DNA from: Chloroflexota bacterium
GTDB lineage: Bacteria; Chloroflexota; Anaerolineae; Anaerolineales; Anaerolineaceae
Assembly (NCBI GenBank): GCA_029556265.1
Contig: JAKQFH010000068.1
Coordinates: forward strand, 1-41,741
DNA: 41,741 bases
Direction of reading: 5' to 3'
Shown here: piece by piece, positions 24,256-31,421 of the stretch
How the letters are laid out: each line of letters starts with the position of its first letter
Numbering within the stretch: the first letter of the stretch is position 1
Translations under genes and position numbers: made by a program
The notes under the pieces: model-generated
What the model saw: only the letters and a program-made list of their open reading frames with translations
Told to the model about the DNA's origin: nothing
Databases searched by the model: none

Positions 24256-25350
24256 ATGAAAGAACATAACACAAGCCAAACTGGGGGCGGTTTAAGGCAC
24301 AAGAATTGGATATCCTGGGTTTTCACGGCCCTCATTTGCGGCGGCCTGGTTTCAGTGTTGGCCTGGCAGCCAAAAATTGCCAGGTCTATGGCCGAAAGTA
24401 ATTCGCCGCAGCTCAGCGCCGCCCCAAACAATACAGCGAACGAGAGCGTCGGTCATCTGCAAAGCACGCCGCAGTTTACGCTTTCCCCAACCGAAGCGGC
24501 GCTTATCCGGGAGCCGAACACGCACACGGAAATTGATTCAAGCTTGCGAACCGAAGCCATTGAGTATACGGTAACAGAAGGGGATTCGGTGTTCAGCATC
24601 GCCCAGCGCTTTGATATCTCACCGGAAACGCTTTTATGGTCCAACTACGATGTCTTGAGCGATAACCCTCACGAACTTTCCATCGGGCAGGTTCTGAAAG
24701 TCCCTCCGACCAATGGCATCTGGTACAAATGGACCTCCAAAGACACGCTTGAAAAAGTTGCCGCGAAGTTTTCTGTCACAGTGGATGATATTAAGCTTTA
24801 TGTCGGCAACAACCTGGACTTGAGCAACCCGGTGATTGAAGCGGGAGAATATGTCATGATTCCGGGCGGTTCGCGGGAATATATGCAGTGGGTTATCCCG
24901 GAGATTCCGCGCGGGGCGGCAGGGGTGGCAACTTCGCCTTTCTTCCAGTGCGATACGAGCGGAGTATATTACGGCGGCAGCGGATATTTTATTTGGCCCT
25001 CAGCGGTGCATACCATCTCCGGCAACAACTATTGGTCCGGGCATCTGGCTATTGACATTGGCGCGGGCATGGGTTCACCAATTTACGCGGCCGACGGCGG
25101 CGTGGTGGTCTACGCGGGCTGGATGAATGGCGGTTACGGCAACGTGATCATCATCGACCATAACAACGGTTACGTTTCCGTTTACGCCCATCTCAGCGCG
25201 ATCTATGTTAACTGCGGCAACATTGCCACTCAGGGTATGCAAATTGGTTCCGCTGGCAGCACCGGGAATTCCACCGGAGCGCATCTGCACTTTGAAATTC
25301 GCTACATGGGCGGTTTTGTTAATCCGCTGACCTTGCTGCCGTTCGGATGA
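24256..25350 (+). CDS. Membrane-anchored LysM-M23 peptidase
   Basis: 364 residues. Signal anchor WISWVFTALICGGLVSVLAW near 18-37, a Ser/Asn/Thr-rich linker, a LysM domain at about 100-149 (YTVTEGDSVFSIAQRFDIS...IGQVLKVP), a second LysM-like segment at about 155-203, and a C-terminal M23 (lysostaphin-type) domain with the zinc ligands SGHLAIDIG near 261 and AHLHFEIR near 346. M23 enzymes cleave peptide cross-links in peptidoglycan. The family's catalytic residues are intact, so an active endopeptidase is likely. It follows rho closely. The TGA stop is also the TG element of the tRNA promoter. Confidence 0.93.
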   Translation: MKEHNTSQTGGGLRHKNWISWVFTALICGGLVSVLAWQPKIARSMAESNSPQLSAAPNNTANESVGHLQSTPQFTLSPTEAALIREPNTHTEIDSSLRTEAIEYTVTEGDSVFSIAQRFDISPETLLWSNYDVLSDNPHELSIGQVLKVPPTNGIWYKWTSKDTLEKVAAKFSVTVDDIKLYVGNNLDLSNPVIEAGEYVMIPGGSREYMQWVIPEIPRGAAGVATSPFFQCDTSGVYYGGSGYFIWPSAVHTISGNNYWSGHLAIDIGAGMGSPIYAADGGVVVYAGWMNGGYGNVIIIDHNNGYVSVYAHLSAIYVNCGNIATQGMQIGSAGSTGNSTGAHLHFEIRYMGGFVNPLTLLPFG

Positions 25351-25356
25351 TATAAT
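25348..25356 (+). promoter_or_regulatory. Extended -10 promoter of tRNA-Arg
   Basis: TG-A-TATAAT: the TGA is the stop codon of the peptidase gene, and TATAAT lies at 25351-25356, 8 nt before the first base of the tRNA, so the primary transcript would need little or no 5' trimming. Confidence 0.65.
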
Positions 25357-25364
25357 CATCGCGC

Positions 25365-25438
25365 GCTCCAGTAGCTCAATTGGACAGAGCAAGGCACTCC
25401 TAACGCCTAGGTTGGGGGTTCGATTCCCTCCTGGGGCA
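25365..25438 (+). tRNA. tRNA-Arg, anticodon CCU
   Basis: A 74-nt cloverleaf. Acceptor GCTCCAG (25365-25371) pairs with CTGGGGC (25431-25437) with one G-T. D stem GCTC/GAGC. Anticodon loop CTCCTAA with anticodon CCT. T stem GGGGG/CCCTC around TTCGATT. Discriminator A at 25438; CCA is not encoded (CCT follows). The innermost anticodon-stem pair appears as an A-C mismatch (AGGCA against CGCCT). Confidence 0.9.
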
Positions 25439-25450
25439 CCTATTAAACGG

Positions 25451-25478
25451 ATTCGGGCAGCTTTTTGGCTGCCCGAAT
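25451..25478 (+). terminator. Terminator after tRNA-Arg
   Basis: ATTCGGGCAGC (25451-25461) pairs perfectly over 11 bp with GCTGCCCGAAT (25468-25478) around a 6-nt loop TTTTTG; the T-run after it is short (TGTTATC). Confidence 0.7.
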
Positions 25479-25543
25479 TGTTATCATGGGGTGTTTTTGA
25501 GAACACCGAAACACGCGCCTCTCAGGCGGGAGAGGAGCGCTGT

Positions 25544-25948
25544 TTAGAACGGCAGGTCCTCGTCATCGTCGTCGTCTTCCTCGTCAAAAAAACCGAGGTC
25601 AGTATCCATTTGCTGGCTTTCTTCCAGATTTCGCCGAACCCAGAGCTGAAGCACATCGCCCTCTTCGACCGTTAGTGCCCGGGCGGCGATAATCTGGGCT
25701 TCTTGTTTCAGGCCGATTTCATCCCGATACTCCAGAAGCATGGTTTGGTTTTGTTTCCAGGCGCGGGTACAGCGCTCCAACAGCGCCTGGCTGTCGTAGG
25801 AACGCACATTCGTTGTGGCGACTCGATAAAGCATGGGACCTTCCAGAACCCCCACTGTCCATACGGACGCGCTGCCTTCTTCCAGCGGGTCTTCTATCAG
25901 GTTGAAATCCGGTGTGGGACCTTCGATGATAGTAATTTTGTTGTCCAT
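25544..25948 (-). CDS. Small protein of unknown function with an SSB-type acidic C-terminal tail
   Basis: 134 residues from ATG 25948, preceded by GGAG at 4-5 nt. Residues 1-115 are mixed alpha/beta with patterns such as SVWTVGVLEGPMLYRVATTN and VEEGDVLQLWVRR, and do not show the single-stranded DNA-binding (SSB) OB-fold signature. The last 15 residues are FFDEEDDDDDEDLPF: an acidic run ending in D-L-P-F, which is the terminal peptide of many bacterial SSB proteins, the part that docks RecQ, PriA, exonuclease I and other genome-maintenance enzymes. I know no named family for the body. It may be a divergent SSB or a protein that borrows the SSB docking tail. It is flanked by tRNA-Arg and the secreted repeat protein. 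Confidence 0.7.
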   Translation of the reverse strand: MDNKITIIEGPTPDFNLIEDPLEEGSASVWTVGVLEGPMLYRVATTNVRSYDSQALLERCTRAWKQNQTMLLEYRDEIGLKQEAQIIAARALTVEEGDVLQLWVRRNLEESQQMDTDLGFFDEEDDDDDEDLPF

Positions 25949-26080
25949 TTTTCTCCAGCCGCAATCATACCATATGCGCATAAAAAAGGCGGCGGCAGAT
26001 TGCTTTTTTAGTGCGTGTCCAGGCTCGTTTTTCAAAAATAATCAAGTGATTTAGAAGCATAAGCTCTATCCGTTGATAAT

Positions 26081-26111
26081 AAAAAAAGGCTGGTCCTGAT
26101 AATGACCAGCC
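26081..26111 (-). terminator. Rho-independent terminator of the triple-repeat protein gene
   Basis: On the minus strand GGCTGGTC pairs with GACCAGCC (26104-26111 and 26088-26095), loop of 8 nt, followed by a run of seven Ts (26081-26087). It lies about 20 bp after the stop. Confidence 0.85.
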
Positions 26112-26131
26112 CGATTGGGTTCAAATTACGG

Positions 26132-27163
26132 TCAGTTGGCGGTGTTGTTCCAGAACCAGTTATAGGCGTAATAGTAGTTTCCTTGCAGGCGTATAGAGAT
26201 GCGTTCCGAACCAGCCAGTTCCGCGGGGATGTTGTAGGTGGCGGTGAGGGTCCCGCCCGCGCCGGAGTTCAAAGTCGCGACTTGGATGCCGCCGATGCCG
26301 CGGGTCCACATCTTGCCCATCAGGACCTTGAATTCATAGTTAGCCGGCACGTTGTAAGCTTTGATGGTAACCGTGCTGTTTCTCACGACCGATTCAATGA
26401 AGAAATAGGGGTAGCCAGAGTAGCCGTCCACCGGTGGGGTTGGCGGCTCGCTGCTGGTGTTGTTCCAGAACCAGTTGTAAGCGAAATAACCACCGCTGCC
26501 TTCCAGGCGAATCGAGACGCGTTCTTCCCCCGCGAGCGCGGCAGGGATATCGAAGGTGGCTTCAAAAGTGCCGCCCGCGCCGCTGTTCAGCTTCGCGACC
26601 TCGATGCCATTGATGCCGCGCGTCCACATCTTACCCATCAGAACCTTAAACTCGACGTTTTTCGGGAAGTTATTGGTGCGGATGCTTACCGTTTTCCCGG
26701 TGGTGACGCTGGTGATGGAAAACGTGGGTATGCTGCCGCAGCCGCAGTCGGGCGGATTCTCATCCGGTTCCGTTGTGCCGGGCACTGTGCCGGTGGGGTC
26801 GTTCCAAAACCAGTTATAGGCGAAGTATGGATTATCCGTTCCCTGAACGCGGATAGCGATTTGGGCGCGCCCCTTCAGGGCTGCTGGAATAGTGAACTTC
26901 GCAGTAAACGCGCCGCCCTCGCCGGAATTGAAGGTTGCCACTTCAATTCCGCCTTCCGCGCGGGTGCCAATCTCGCCCATCAGGGCTTTGAAGTTTTTAT
27001 TGGCGGGCATGTCCTTTGTGAGGATGGTGACACTGACGTCTTTCTCCACCGCGGATATGGAGAATGTGGGGTATGTGGAGGCTTGCACTCTGCCGACCCC
27101 CAAAAAAAGCGAGAGCACGAGAACAAGAGCTGCTGCCTGAAGTATAAGACGATGCTTTTTCAT
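26132..27163 (-). CDS. Secreted protein of three tandem ~92-residue repeats ending in YNWFWN
   Basis: 343 residues from ATG 27163 (AAAGGAG just upstream). Residues 1-29 are a signal peptide (MKKHRL, then ALVLVLSLFLGVG, cleavage near VQAS). Repeats span about 30-122, 145-236 and 251-343. Each opens with a strand such as PTFSI.SV, then TV.I...N.P.N..FK.LMG.M.TRG, GI.VA.LNSG.GG.F.A.F.IPA.L.G...I.IR..G, and ends FAYNWFWN. Linkers are Pro/Thr/Glu-rich; linker 1 contains CGCG. The repeats look like beta-sandwich modules of extracellular or cell-surface type, but I recognise no characterised family. Repeats 2 and 3 are closest to each other, down to the DNA level, implying recent duplication. It has its own promoter and terminator. 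Confidence 0.8.
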   Translation of the reverse strand: MKKHRLILQAAALVLVLSLFLGVGRVQASTYPTFSISAVEKDVSVTILTKDMPANKNFKALMGEIGTRAEGGIEVATFNSGEGGAFTAKFTIPAALKGRAQIAIRVQGTDNPYFAYNWFWNDPTGTVPGTTEPDENPPDCGCGSIPTFSITSVTTGKTVSIRTNNFPKNVEFKVLMGKMWTRGINGIEVAKLNSGAGGTFEATFDIPAALAGEERVSIRLEGSGGYFAYNWFWNNTSSEPPTPPVDGYSGYPYFFIESVVRNSTVTIKAYNVPANYEFKVLMGKMWTRGIGGIQVATLNSGAGGTLTATYNIPAELAGSERISIRLQGNYYYAYNWFWNNTAN

Positions 27164-27282
27164 TTTTTCTCCTTTGACAATGCTCGGGTAAATAATTTGA
27201 AAATAACCCGAATGCAATTATTCATTCGGACTCAAGACGTTTTCCGGGTGAGAAAAGTTCCCTTCTAGGGCAATGTATAAGG

Positions 27283-27310
27283 ATTATAGCATTGTTGGAC
27301 GGAGATTCAA
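27283..27310 (-). promoter_or_regulatory. Promoter of the triple-repeat protein gene
   Basis: On the minus strand TTGAAT (27305-27310), 16-bp spacer, and an extended -10 TG-C-TATAAT with the hexamer at 27283-27288. The leader of about 110 nt contains a hairpin CCGAATG/CATTCGG (27208-27214 with 27223-27229) followed by a T-rich stretch, a possible attenuator. Confidence 0.6.
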
Positions 27311-27344
27311 ACGCTTATTACACGTTTGTGCCTTGATCCCCATA

Positions 27345-27378
27345 AAAAATAACCTGCGGTTTACCGCAGGTTATTTTT
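27345..27378 (-). terminator. Terminator of hsp20
   Basis: A perfect 15-bp inverted repeat: 27345-27359 with 27364-27378, loop TTTA, A/T-rich at the base so that each strand ends in a T-run; bidirectional in form. The hsp20 stop lies 17 bp upstream on the minus strand. Confidence 0.85.
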
Positions 27379-27394
27379 GTGACTTCGTCCAGGA

Positions 27395-27811
27395 TTACTT
27401 TTGGGTAACCTTGATGGATTTTGGTTTTGCCTCTTCCACTTTGGGAATATTCAGGGTGAGGATGCCGCTCTCGAGGGAAGCTTCGACTTTTTCGCTATCC
27501 AACGGGGCAGGCAAAGAAACGACGCGGTGGAAGCGGCCGGCGGGCAGTTCTGCCAGCAGGTATTCCGTGCGGGCGTCCCGTTCCAGCTTAACTTCACCGC
27601 TGATGGTAACAACTTCGTTGACAATCTGGATGTCCAAATCTTCAGCGCTGACGCCGGGCAAGTATGCTTTCAACTCAAATCCATCCGGTGTGGCTTTCAC
27701 ATCCATCGGGAAAGCAACCTGGGGTTCAAAATCCCGGTCGAGCTCACTCATCGCGTTGGCAAGGGCTTGCATCCGAAATCTGCGTCCGTAGGGGTTCAAA
27801 TAGAAGGTCAT
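27395..27811 (-). CDS. Small heat shock protein, Hsp20/alpha-crystallin family
   Basis: 138 residues. Hsp20 proteins are ATP-independent holdases. After an N-terminal region with MQALANAMSELDRDF, the alpha-crystallin domain runs from about 34 to 128: PMDVKATPDGFELKAYLPGVS, DLDIQIVNEVVTISGEV, RFHRVVSLPAPLDSEKVEASLESGILTLNIPK, where A-x-x-x-x-G-I-L is the family signature. The C-terminus has SIKV, an I-x-I/V-type assembly motif. AAGGAG lies before the ATG. A possible -10 (TATAAG) lies about 40 nt upstream; no CIRCE element is seen. Confidence 0.95.
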   Translation of the reverse strand: MTFYLNPYGRRFRMQALANAMSELDRDFEPQVAFPMDVKATPDGFELKAYLPGVSAEDLDIQIVNEVVTISGEVKLERDARTEYLLAELPAGRFHRVVSLPAPLDSEKVEASLESGILTLNIPKVEEAKPKSIKVTQK

Positions 27812-27899
27812 GGTAATCTCCTTGGTGGTTCTTTTATTGATTGCTTATACTTTAGCTGTTGGGAATTAGATTTGTGCATACAATATGTTGGCATTGTAT

Positions 27900-27905
27900 T
27901 AGAAT
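27900..27905 (+). promoter_or_regulatory. Possible -10 box before the second M23 gene
   Basis: TAGAAT, 10 nt before an in-frame ATG at 27916 and 22 nt before ATG 27928. Weak match without a -35 box. Confidence 0.3.
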
Positions 27906-27927
27906 GCGGGTTTGAATGGAAACGAGG

Positions 27928-28635
27928 ATGAAAAACCACGGAAAACTAATTCTTGGCACGGCGCTGGTTGGGGTATTGGCGCTGGTGGGGATGTATCTTT
28001 ACCGGGGCTATCTCAGCCGACGCAGCGCGGCGGTTATCAGTTTTTTGAACAGCCCGGATACACACCCGGACTGGAAAACCCCCGCGCTTTTACGCTGCCC
28101 GGAGGCTCCGTTCAGCTTCCCGAGCGAGGGATTTGTCGGCTACCTGTGGGGGGACAGCTTCAAACTCTTTCATAAACACCAGGGTATCGATATTTTTGGA
28201 GGCAGCCAGGTGGGCTTGACCCCCGTGTACGCGCCTTATGATGGTTTCCTTACCCGCGAGGCAGGCTGGAAGAGCAGCCTGATCATCCGCGTTCCGGATG
28301 ACCCCCTCAATCCTGGCAGCCAAATCTGGCTGTATATGACCCATTTGGCTGATCCGCGGGGGGAGAGCCTGATAACCGCTGATTTTCCTCCCGGGACGCA
28401 GGATAAACCGGTTCGCAGAGGGGATTTGCTGGGTTATCAGGGGAATTATTCGGGAAACCCACAAAGCCCGACTGGCGTGCATTTGCATTTTTCAATTGTG
28501 CGGGATGACGGCACCGGAAACTACCTGAATGAATTGGATTTTGAAAACACACTCGACCCCTCGCCATACTTCAGGCTTCCGCTGAACGCGCGCACGAACA
28601 AAGACAGCATCCCCCGCTGCTCCAGCGGCAATTAA
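27928..28635 (+). CDS. Membrane-anchored M23 peptidase
   Basis: About 235 residues from ATG 27928; an in-frame ATG at 27916 adds four residues and would suit a leaderless mRNA. Signal anchor LILGTALVGVLALVGMYLY near 6-24, a short stalk, then a single M23 domain: HKHQGIDIFGG supplies His and Asp ligands (near 85) and TGVHLHFSIV the H-x-H (near 190). There is no LysM or other wall-binding module, unlike the M23 protein at 24256. Predicted peptidoglycan endopeptidase acting outside the cell membrane. Confidence 0.88.
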   Translation: MKNHGKLILGTALVGVLALVGMYLYRGYLSRRSAAVISFLNSPDTHPDWKTPALLRCPEAPFSFPSEGFVGYLWGDSFKLFHKHQGIDIFGGSQVGLTPVYAPYDGFLTREAGWKSSLIIRVPDDPLNPGSQIWLYMTHLADPRGESLITADFPPGTQDKPVRRGDLLGYQGNYSGNPQSPTGVHLHFSIVRDDGTGNYLNELDFENTLDPSPYFRLPLNARTNKDSIPRCSSGN

Positions 28636-28739
28636 TTGCCGTGCCCGTTGTTTGAGAGAGAACAGGCGAACCGCGGACTTGCAGTGGCGATGTGTTGGAC
28701 CTAGCCTTACGATTTGCTTCAAAGAGCTTACAGCCTGGT

Positions 28740-28768
28740 TTGGAAATCCAGGGATTTTTCGCTATAAT
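28740..28768 (+). promoter_or_regulatory. Promoter TTGGAA-17-TATAAT of the MBL-fold/asparaginase operon
   Basis: -35 TTGGAA at 28740-28745, 17-bp spacer, -10 TATAAT at 28763-28768. A GGAGG ribosome binding site at 28787-28791 lies 9 nt before ATG 28801. Confidence 0.75.
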
Positions 28769-28800
28769 ACCGAAAGAAAAAAAGGTGGAGGTTTTGGAGA

Positions 28801-29634
28801 ATGCAAGAAATTGCCCCGAATGTGTTTATTGAACACAACTCACTTGGATTGATTACGGGTGTGATCCGGGGAAATTCAGGCTCCGTTTTAATTGACTCCC
28901 CCAGCCGACAGGATGAAATGCGTTCCTGGCGCAGCGGGACAGCCCGCCTGATAACCGGCGAACCCCGATTCCTGGTGCATCTCGACACAAACTATGATCG
29001 TTTGCTCAGCATAAAAGGCACGGATTATGTCATCGTAACGCATATCAACAGCCTTACGCCCGAAAAAACCAAACCCTCAGGCTCTAAAACCACGGATGAA
29101 AGCACATGGGTGAGTGAGGGTCATGAAGCATTGGTCAGCCCATTTCGTTTGCTTCCGCCCGAAATCGTCTTCAACCAATCCCTCTCGCTTTTCCTGGATG
29201 ACACCGAAATATTTCTGGAACACCACCCGGGATCGAACTTTGCAGGTATATGGGCGGAACTCCCTGGCAAGAAAGTCGTTTTCGTCGGCGACACAGTGCT
29301 CCCGGAGCAGCCGCCGTTCCTGGCATATTGTGATTTGGAACGTTGGCGTGCCGACCTGGACATCCTTTCCGACAAGAAATACCGCAATTACCTGATTGTC
29401 TCCTCGCGCAGCGGCATTGTCGACCAAGGCGGAGTTCAGAAAATGAATGAGCACATTTGCGCGATTCAAGCGCTTCTGGAGCCGCTAATGACCAACGGAG
29501 CCAGCCTGGAGGAGGTGCTCGTCGTTGTCCCGGAGATAATGCAGCGCTATGACACGGATGCCAACCATCTTGTTATGTATTTTAACCGTCTGCGTTGGGG
29601 TTTAACCACGTATTACGAACTTAATCACGCCTGA
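28801..29634 (+). CDS. Metallo-beta-lactamase-fold protein with degenerate metal site
   Basis: 277 residues. The fold is suggested by the opening (IAPNVFIEHNSLGLITGVIRGNSGSVLIDSP), by EHHPGSNFAGIWAELPGKKVVFVGDTVLPE (residues 140-169), which matches the GHTPGS...LFAGD region with His 142 and Asp 164, and by VIVTH near 77-81. The key HxHxDH motif is replaced by H60-L-D-T-N-Y, so two His and the Asp ligand are missing or moved. The protein may bind one metal, use a different centre, or have lost catalysis. It is the first gene of a probable operon with an asparaginase 17 bp downstream and an endonuclease III-like gene. Confidence 0.75.
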   Translation: MQEIAPNVFIEHNSLGLITGVIRGNSGSVLIDSPSRQDEMRSWRSGTARLITGEPRFLVHLDTNYDRLLSIKGTDYVIVTHINSLTPEKTKPSGSKTTDESTWVSEGHEALVSPFRLLPPEIVFNQSLSLFLDDTEIFLEHHPGSNFAGIWAELPGKKVVFVGDTVLPEQPPFLAYCDLERWRADLDILSDKKYRNYLIVSSRSGIVDQGGVQKMNEHICAIQALLEPLMTNGASLEEVLVVVPEIMQRYDTDANHLVMYFNRLRWGLTTYYELNHA

Positions 29635-29651
29635 AATCTGAGGAATTGCGT

Positions 29652-30713
29652 ATGAATCAAGCCTGTCAATATGTGCCGCTGGTGGAACTGACCCGCGGCG
29701 GAATAGTGGAATGCCTGCACTTTGGAGCCTTCGCCGTGGTGGATGCCACGGGCAAGCTGCTTTGCTCCGCCGGAGATCCGGATCTGGTTACATTCCCACG
29801 CAGTTCCATGAAACCGTTCCAGGTTCTGCCGTTTGTGGAAGCAGGCGGATTGGATTATTTTGATCTATCGGCTGAGGAACTGGCAATTATGTGCGCCTCT
29901 CATACTGGCACCGACGGGCACACCGCCGTATTGCGCAGGATCCATCAAAAGGTCGGGCTGCAGGAAACTGATTTGCAGTGCGGGGTGCATTATCCATCAG
30001 ACCGGGAAACCAGCGAAGCGATGCGTTTGCGCGGTGAAAAGCCCACGCCGTTCCGCCACAACTGCTCCGGAAAACACAGCGGTATGCTGGCAGCCGCCCG
30101 CATGCGCGGGCTTACCAAGGACAATTACCTGGAGTTGGAACACCCGGTGCAGCAAAGCATCCGCCTGGCGGTGGCTGAAATGAGCGGTATGAGTCCCGAC
30201 GCGCTAATCCCAGGCATAGACGGCTGCTCAGCGCCTGTTTACGCACTGCCATTACGCGCCTTCGCGCTGGCCGCCGCGCGTTTGTGTGAACCACGCGGTT
30301 TCCCACCGGAACGGCGCGCGGCGTGCGAGAAAATTACAGACGCGATGCGGGCATATCCGATCATGGTGGCCGGACCGGGAAGGCTGGACAGCGTTCTGAT
30401 GCAGGTGTTGGGAGACAAACTCATTTCCAAAGGCGGCGCGGAAGGCTATCAGATGATCGGTTTACTGCCGGACGAGAAAAAGGGAACCCCAGGTATAGGC
30501 ATCACGATTAAGTTTTCGGACGGCGACCCGGACCGACGCGCCACCTACAGTCTCGTTACGGCGATATTGCGCGCTTTTGGCTTTTCTGAGCAGTTGGAAA
30601 ACCCGGCTTACCAACCTTTCGCGGAGGCTCAGGTGCGCAACTGGCGCGGTCTGCTGGCTGGCGAAAGGCGGCTTTCTCCTGAGGCTGCCGCCGCGCTAGG
30701 GCGTTGTCAATAG
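29652..30713 (+). CDS. Asparaginase of the AnsA-unrelated 'asparaginase II' (PF06089-type) family
   Basis: 353 residues from ATG 29652, with AGGA 7 nt upstream (a TTG at 29646 is in frame but less likely). The family, best known from Rhizobium thermolabile asparaginase, hydrolyses asparagine to aspartate and ammonia and is unrelated in sequence to E. coli AnsA/AnsB. Signature blocks: FPRSSMKPFQVLP (near 50), SHTGTDGHT (near 80), HNCSGKHSGML (near 137) with conserved Ser and Lys, GIDGCSAPVYALPL (near 188), and the C-terminal KGGAEGYQMIGL. No signal peptide, so cytoplasmic. It lies between the degenerate MBL-fold gene and an endonuclease III-like gene on the same strand. Confidence 0.9.
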   Translation: MNQACQYVPLVELTRGGIVECLHFGAFAVVDATGKLLCSAGDPDLVTFPRSSMKPFQVLPFVEAGGLDYFDLSAEELAIMCASHTGTDGHTAVLRRIHQKVGLQETDLQCGVHYPSDRETSEAMRLRGEKPTPFRHNCSGKHSGMLAAARMRGLTKDNYLELEHPVQQSIRLAVAEMSGMSPDALIPGIDGCSAPVYALPLRAFALAAARLCEPRGFPPERRAACEKITDAMRAYPIMVAGPGRLDSVLMQVLGDKLISKGGAEGYQMIGLLPDEKKGTPGIGITIKFSDGDPDRRATYSLVTAILRAFGFSEQLENPAYQPFAEAQVRNWRGLLAGERRLSPEAAAALGRCQ

Positions 30714-30728
30714 AAGGGACATTCGGAA

Positions 30729-31418
30729 TTGAAAAACGTTGTGGAAGTTTCCGCGGAACACCGCGCACTATTATGTCTGGTAAATTCGCGCCTTAATCAA
30801 ATCTACGGCTTTCCGGTCTGGCGGGACCCACTGCCCGCGGTCGATGAGCTGGTCAGCACTTTTCTTTCGCAGAACACCAACGATATGAACAGAGATAAGG
30901 CCTTTGACGCCATTCGCGCCCGCTACACAAGCTGGGACGAGGTCTGCGAGGCAGACCCGGACGAGTTTATGCAGGTAATCCGCGCGGCGGGTCTGGCGAA
31001 CCAAAAAGGCCCGAACATTCAAGCCGCTTTACGGCGCATCCGGGCTGAGCGCGGAGAGATAAACCTGGAGTGGCTGCGGGATTTGCCGGTGGAAGAGGCC
31101 CGCGAGTGGCTGCTCAGTTTCAGGGGGGTGGGGCGAAAAACCGCTGCGATTGTTTTGCTGTTTTCTCTGGGGATGCCGGCCTTTCCGGTGGACACGCATA
31201 TTTACCGGGTTTCGGGGCGGATTGGCTTGCGCCCGCAGACGTTGGACGTGGATAAAACCCATCAATATCTGGAAGCAGCCGCGGATCCTGCTGATTACTA
31301 CGCGATGCATCTGAATTTAATCAGGCTGGGAAGAGAAGTCTGCCACGCGCGGAAACCAGCCTGCGCGCGGTGCCCGCTGGTGGATATCTGTTTGTATCCG
31401 GATAAAAACTTAACCTGA
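30729..31418 (+). CDS. Endonuclease III-like DNA glycosylase with [4Fe-4S] cluster
   Basis: 229 residues. HhH-GPD base-excision-repair family. The helix-hairpin-helix SFRGVGRKTAAIVLLF near residue 130 supplies the catalytic Lys (Lys in GRKTA), and FPVDTHIYRVSGRIGL the catalytic Asp (near 155). The C-terminus has C-x6-C-x2-C-x5-C (CHARKPACARCPLVDIC), the iron-sulphur cluster loop. Both catalytic residues favour a bifunctional glycosylase/AP lyase. The N-terminal 40 residues differ from E. coli Nth, so this belongs to the broader 'endonuclease III domain' group. Start TTG 30729, 15 bp after the asparaginase stop, with AGGGA upstream. It ends 3 bp from the convergent miaB-like gene. Confidence 0.92.
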   Translation: MKNVVEVSAEHRALLCLVNSRLNQIYGFPVWRDPLPAVDELVSTFLSQNTNDMNRDKAFDAIRARYTSWDEVCEADPDEFMQVIRAAGLANQKGPNIQAALRRIRAERGEINLEWLRDLPVEEAREWLLSFRGVGRKTAAIVLLFSLGMPAFPVDTHIYRVSGRIGLRPQTLDVDKTHQYLEAAADPADYYAMHLNLIRLGREVCHARKPACARCPLVDICLYPDKNLT

Positions 31419-31421
31419 GCT

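Noticed and set aside
26132..27163. Regular repeats considered as a CRISPR array
   Set aside because: The repeat period is about 300 bp, coding and diverged, with no short identical repeats or spacers, and no cas genes are present.
26102..27268. 388-codon open frame antisense to the triple-repeat protein
   Set aside because: Its internal repetition simply mirrors the DNA repeats of the real gene, which has a signal peptide, ribosome binding site, promoter and terminator.
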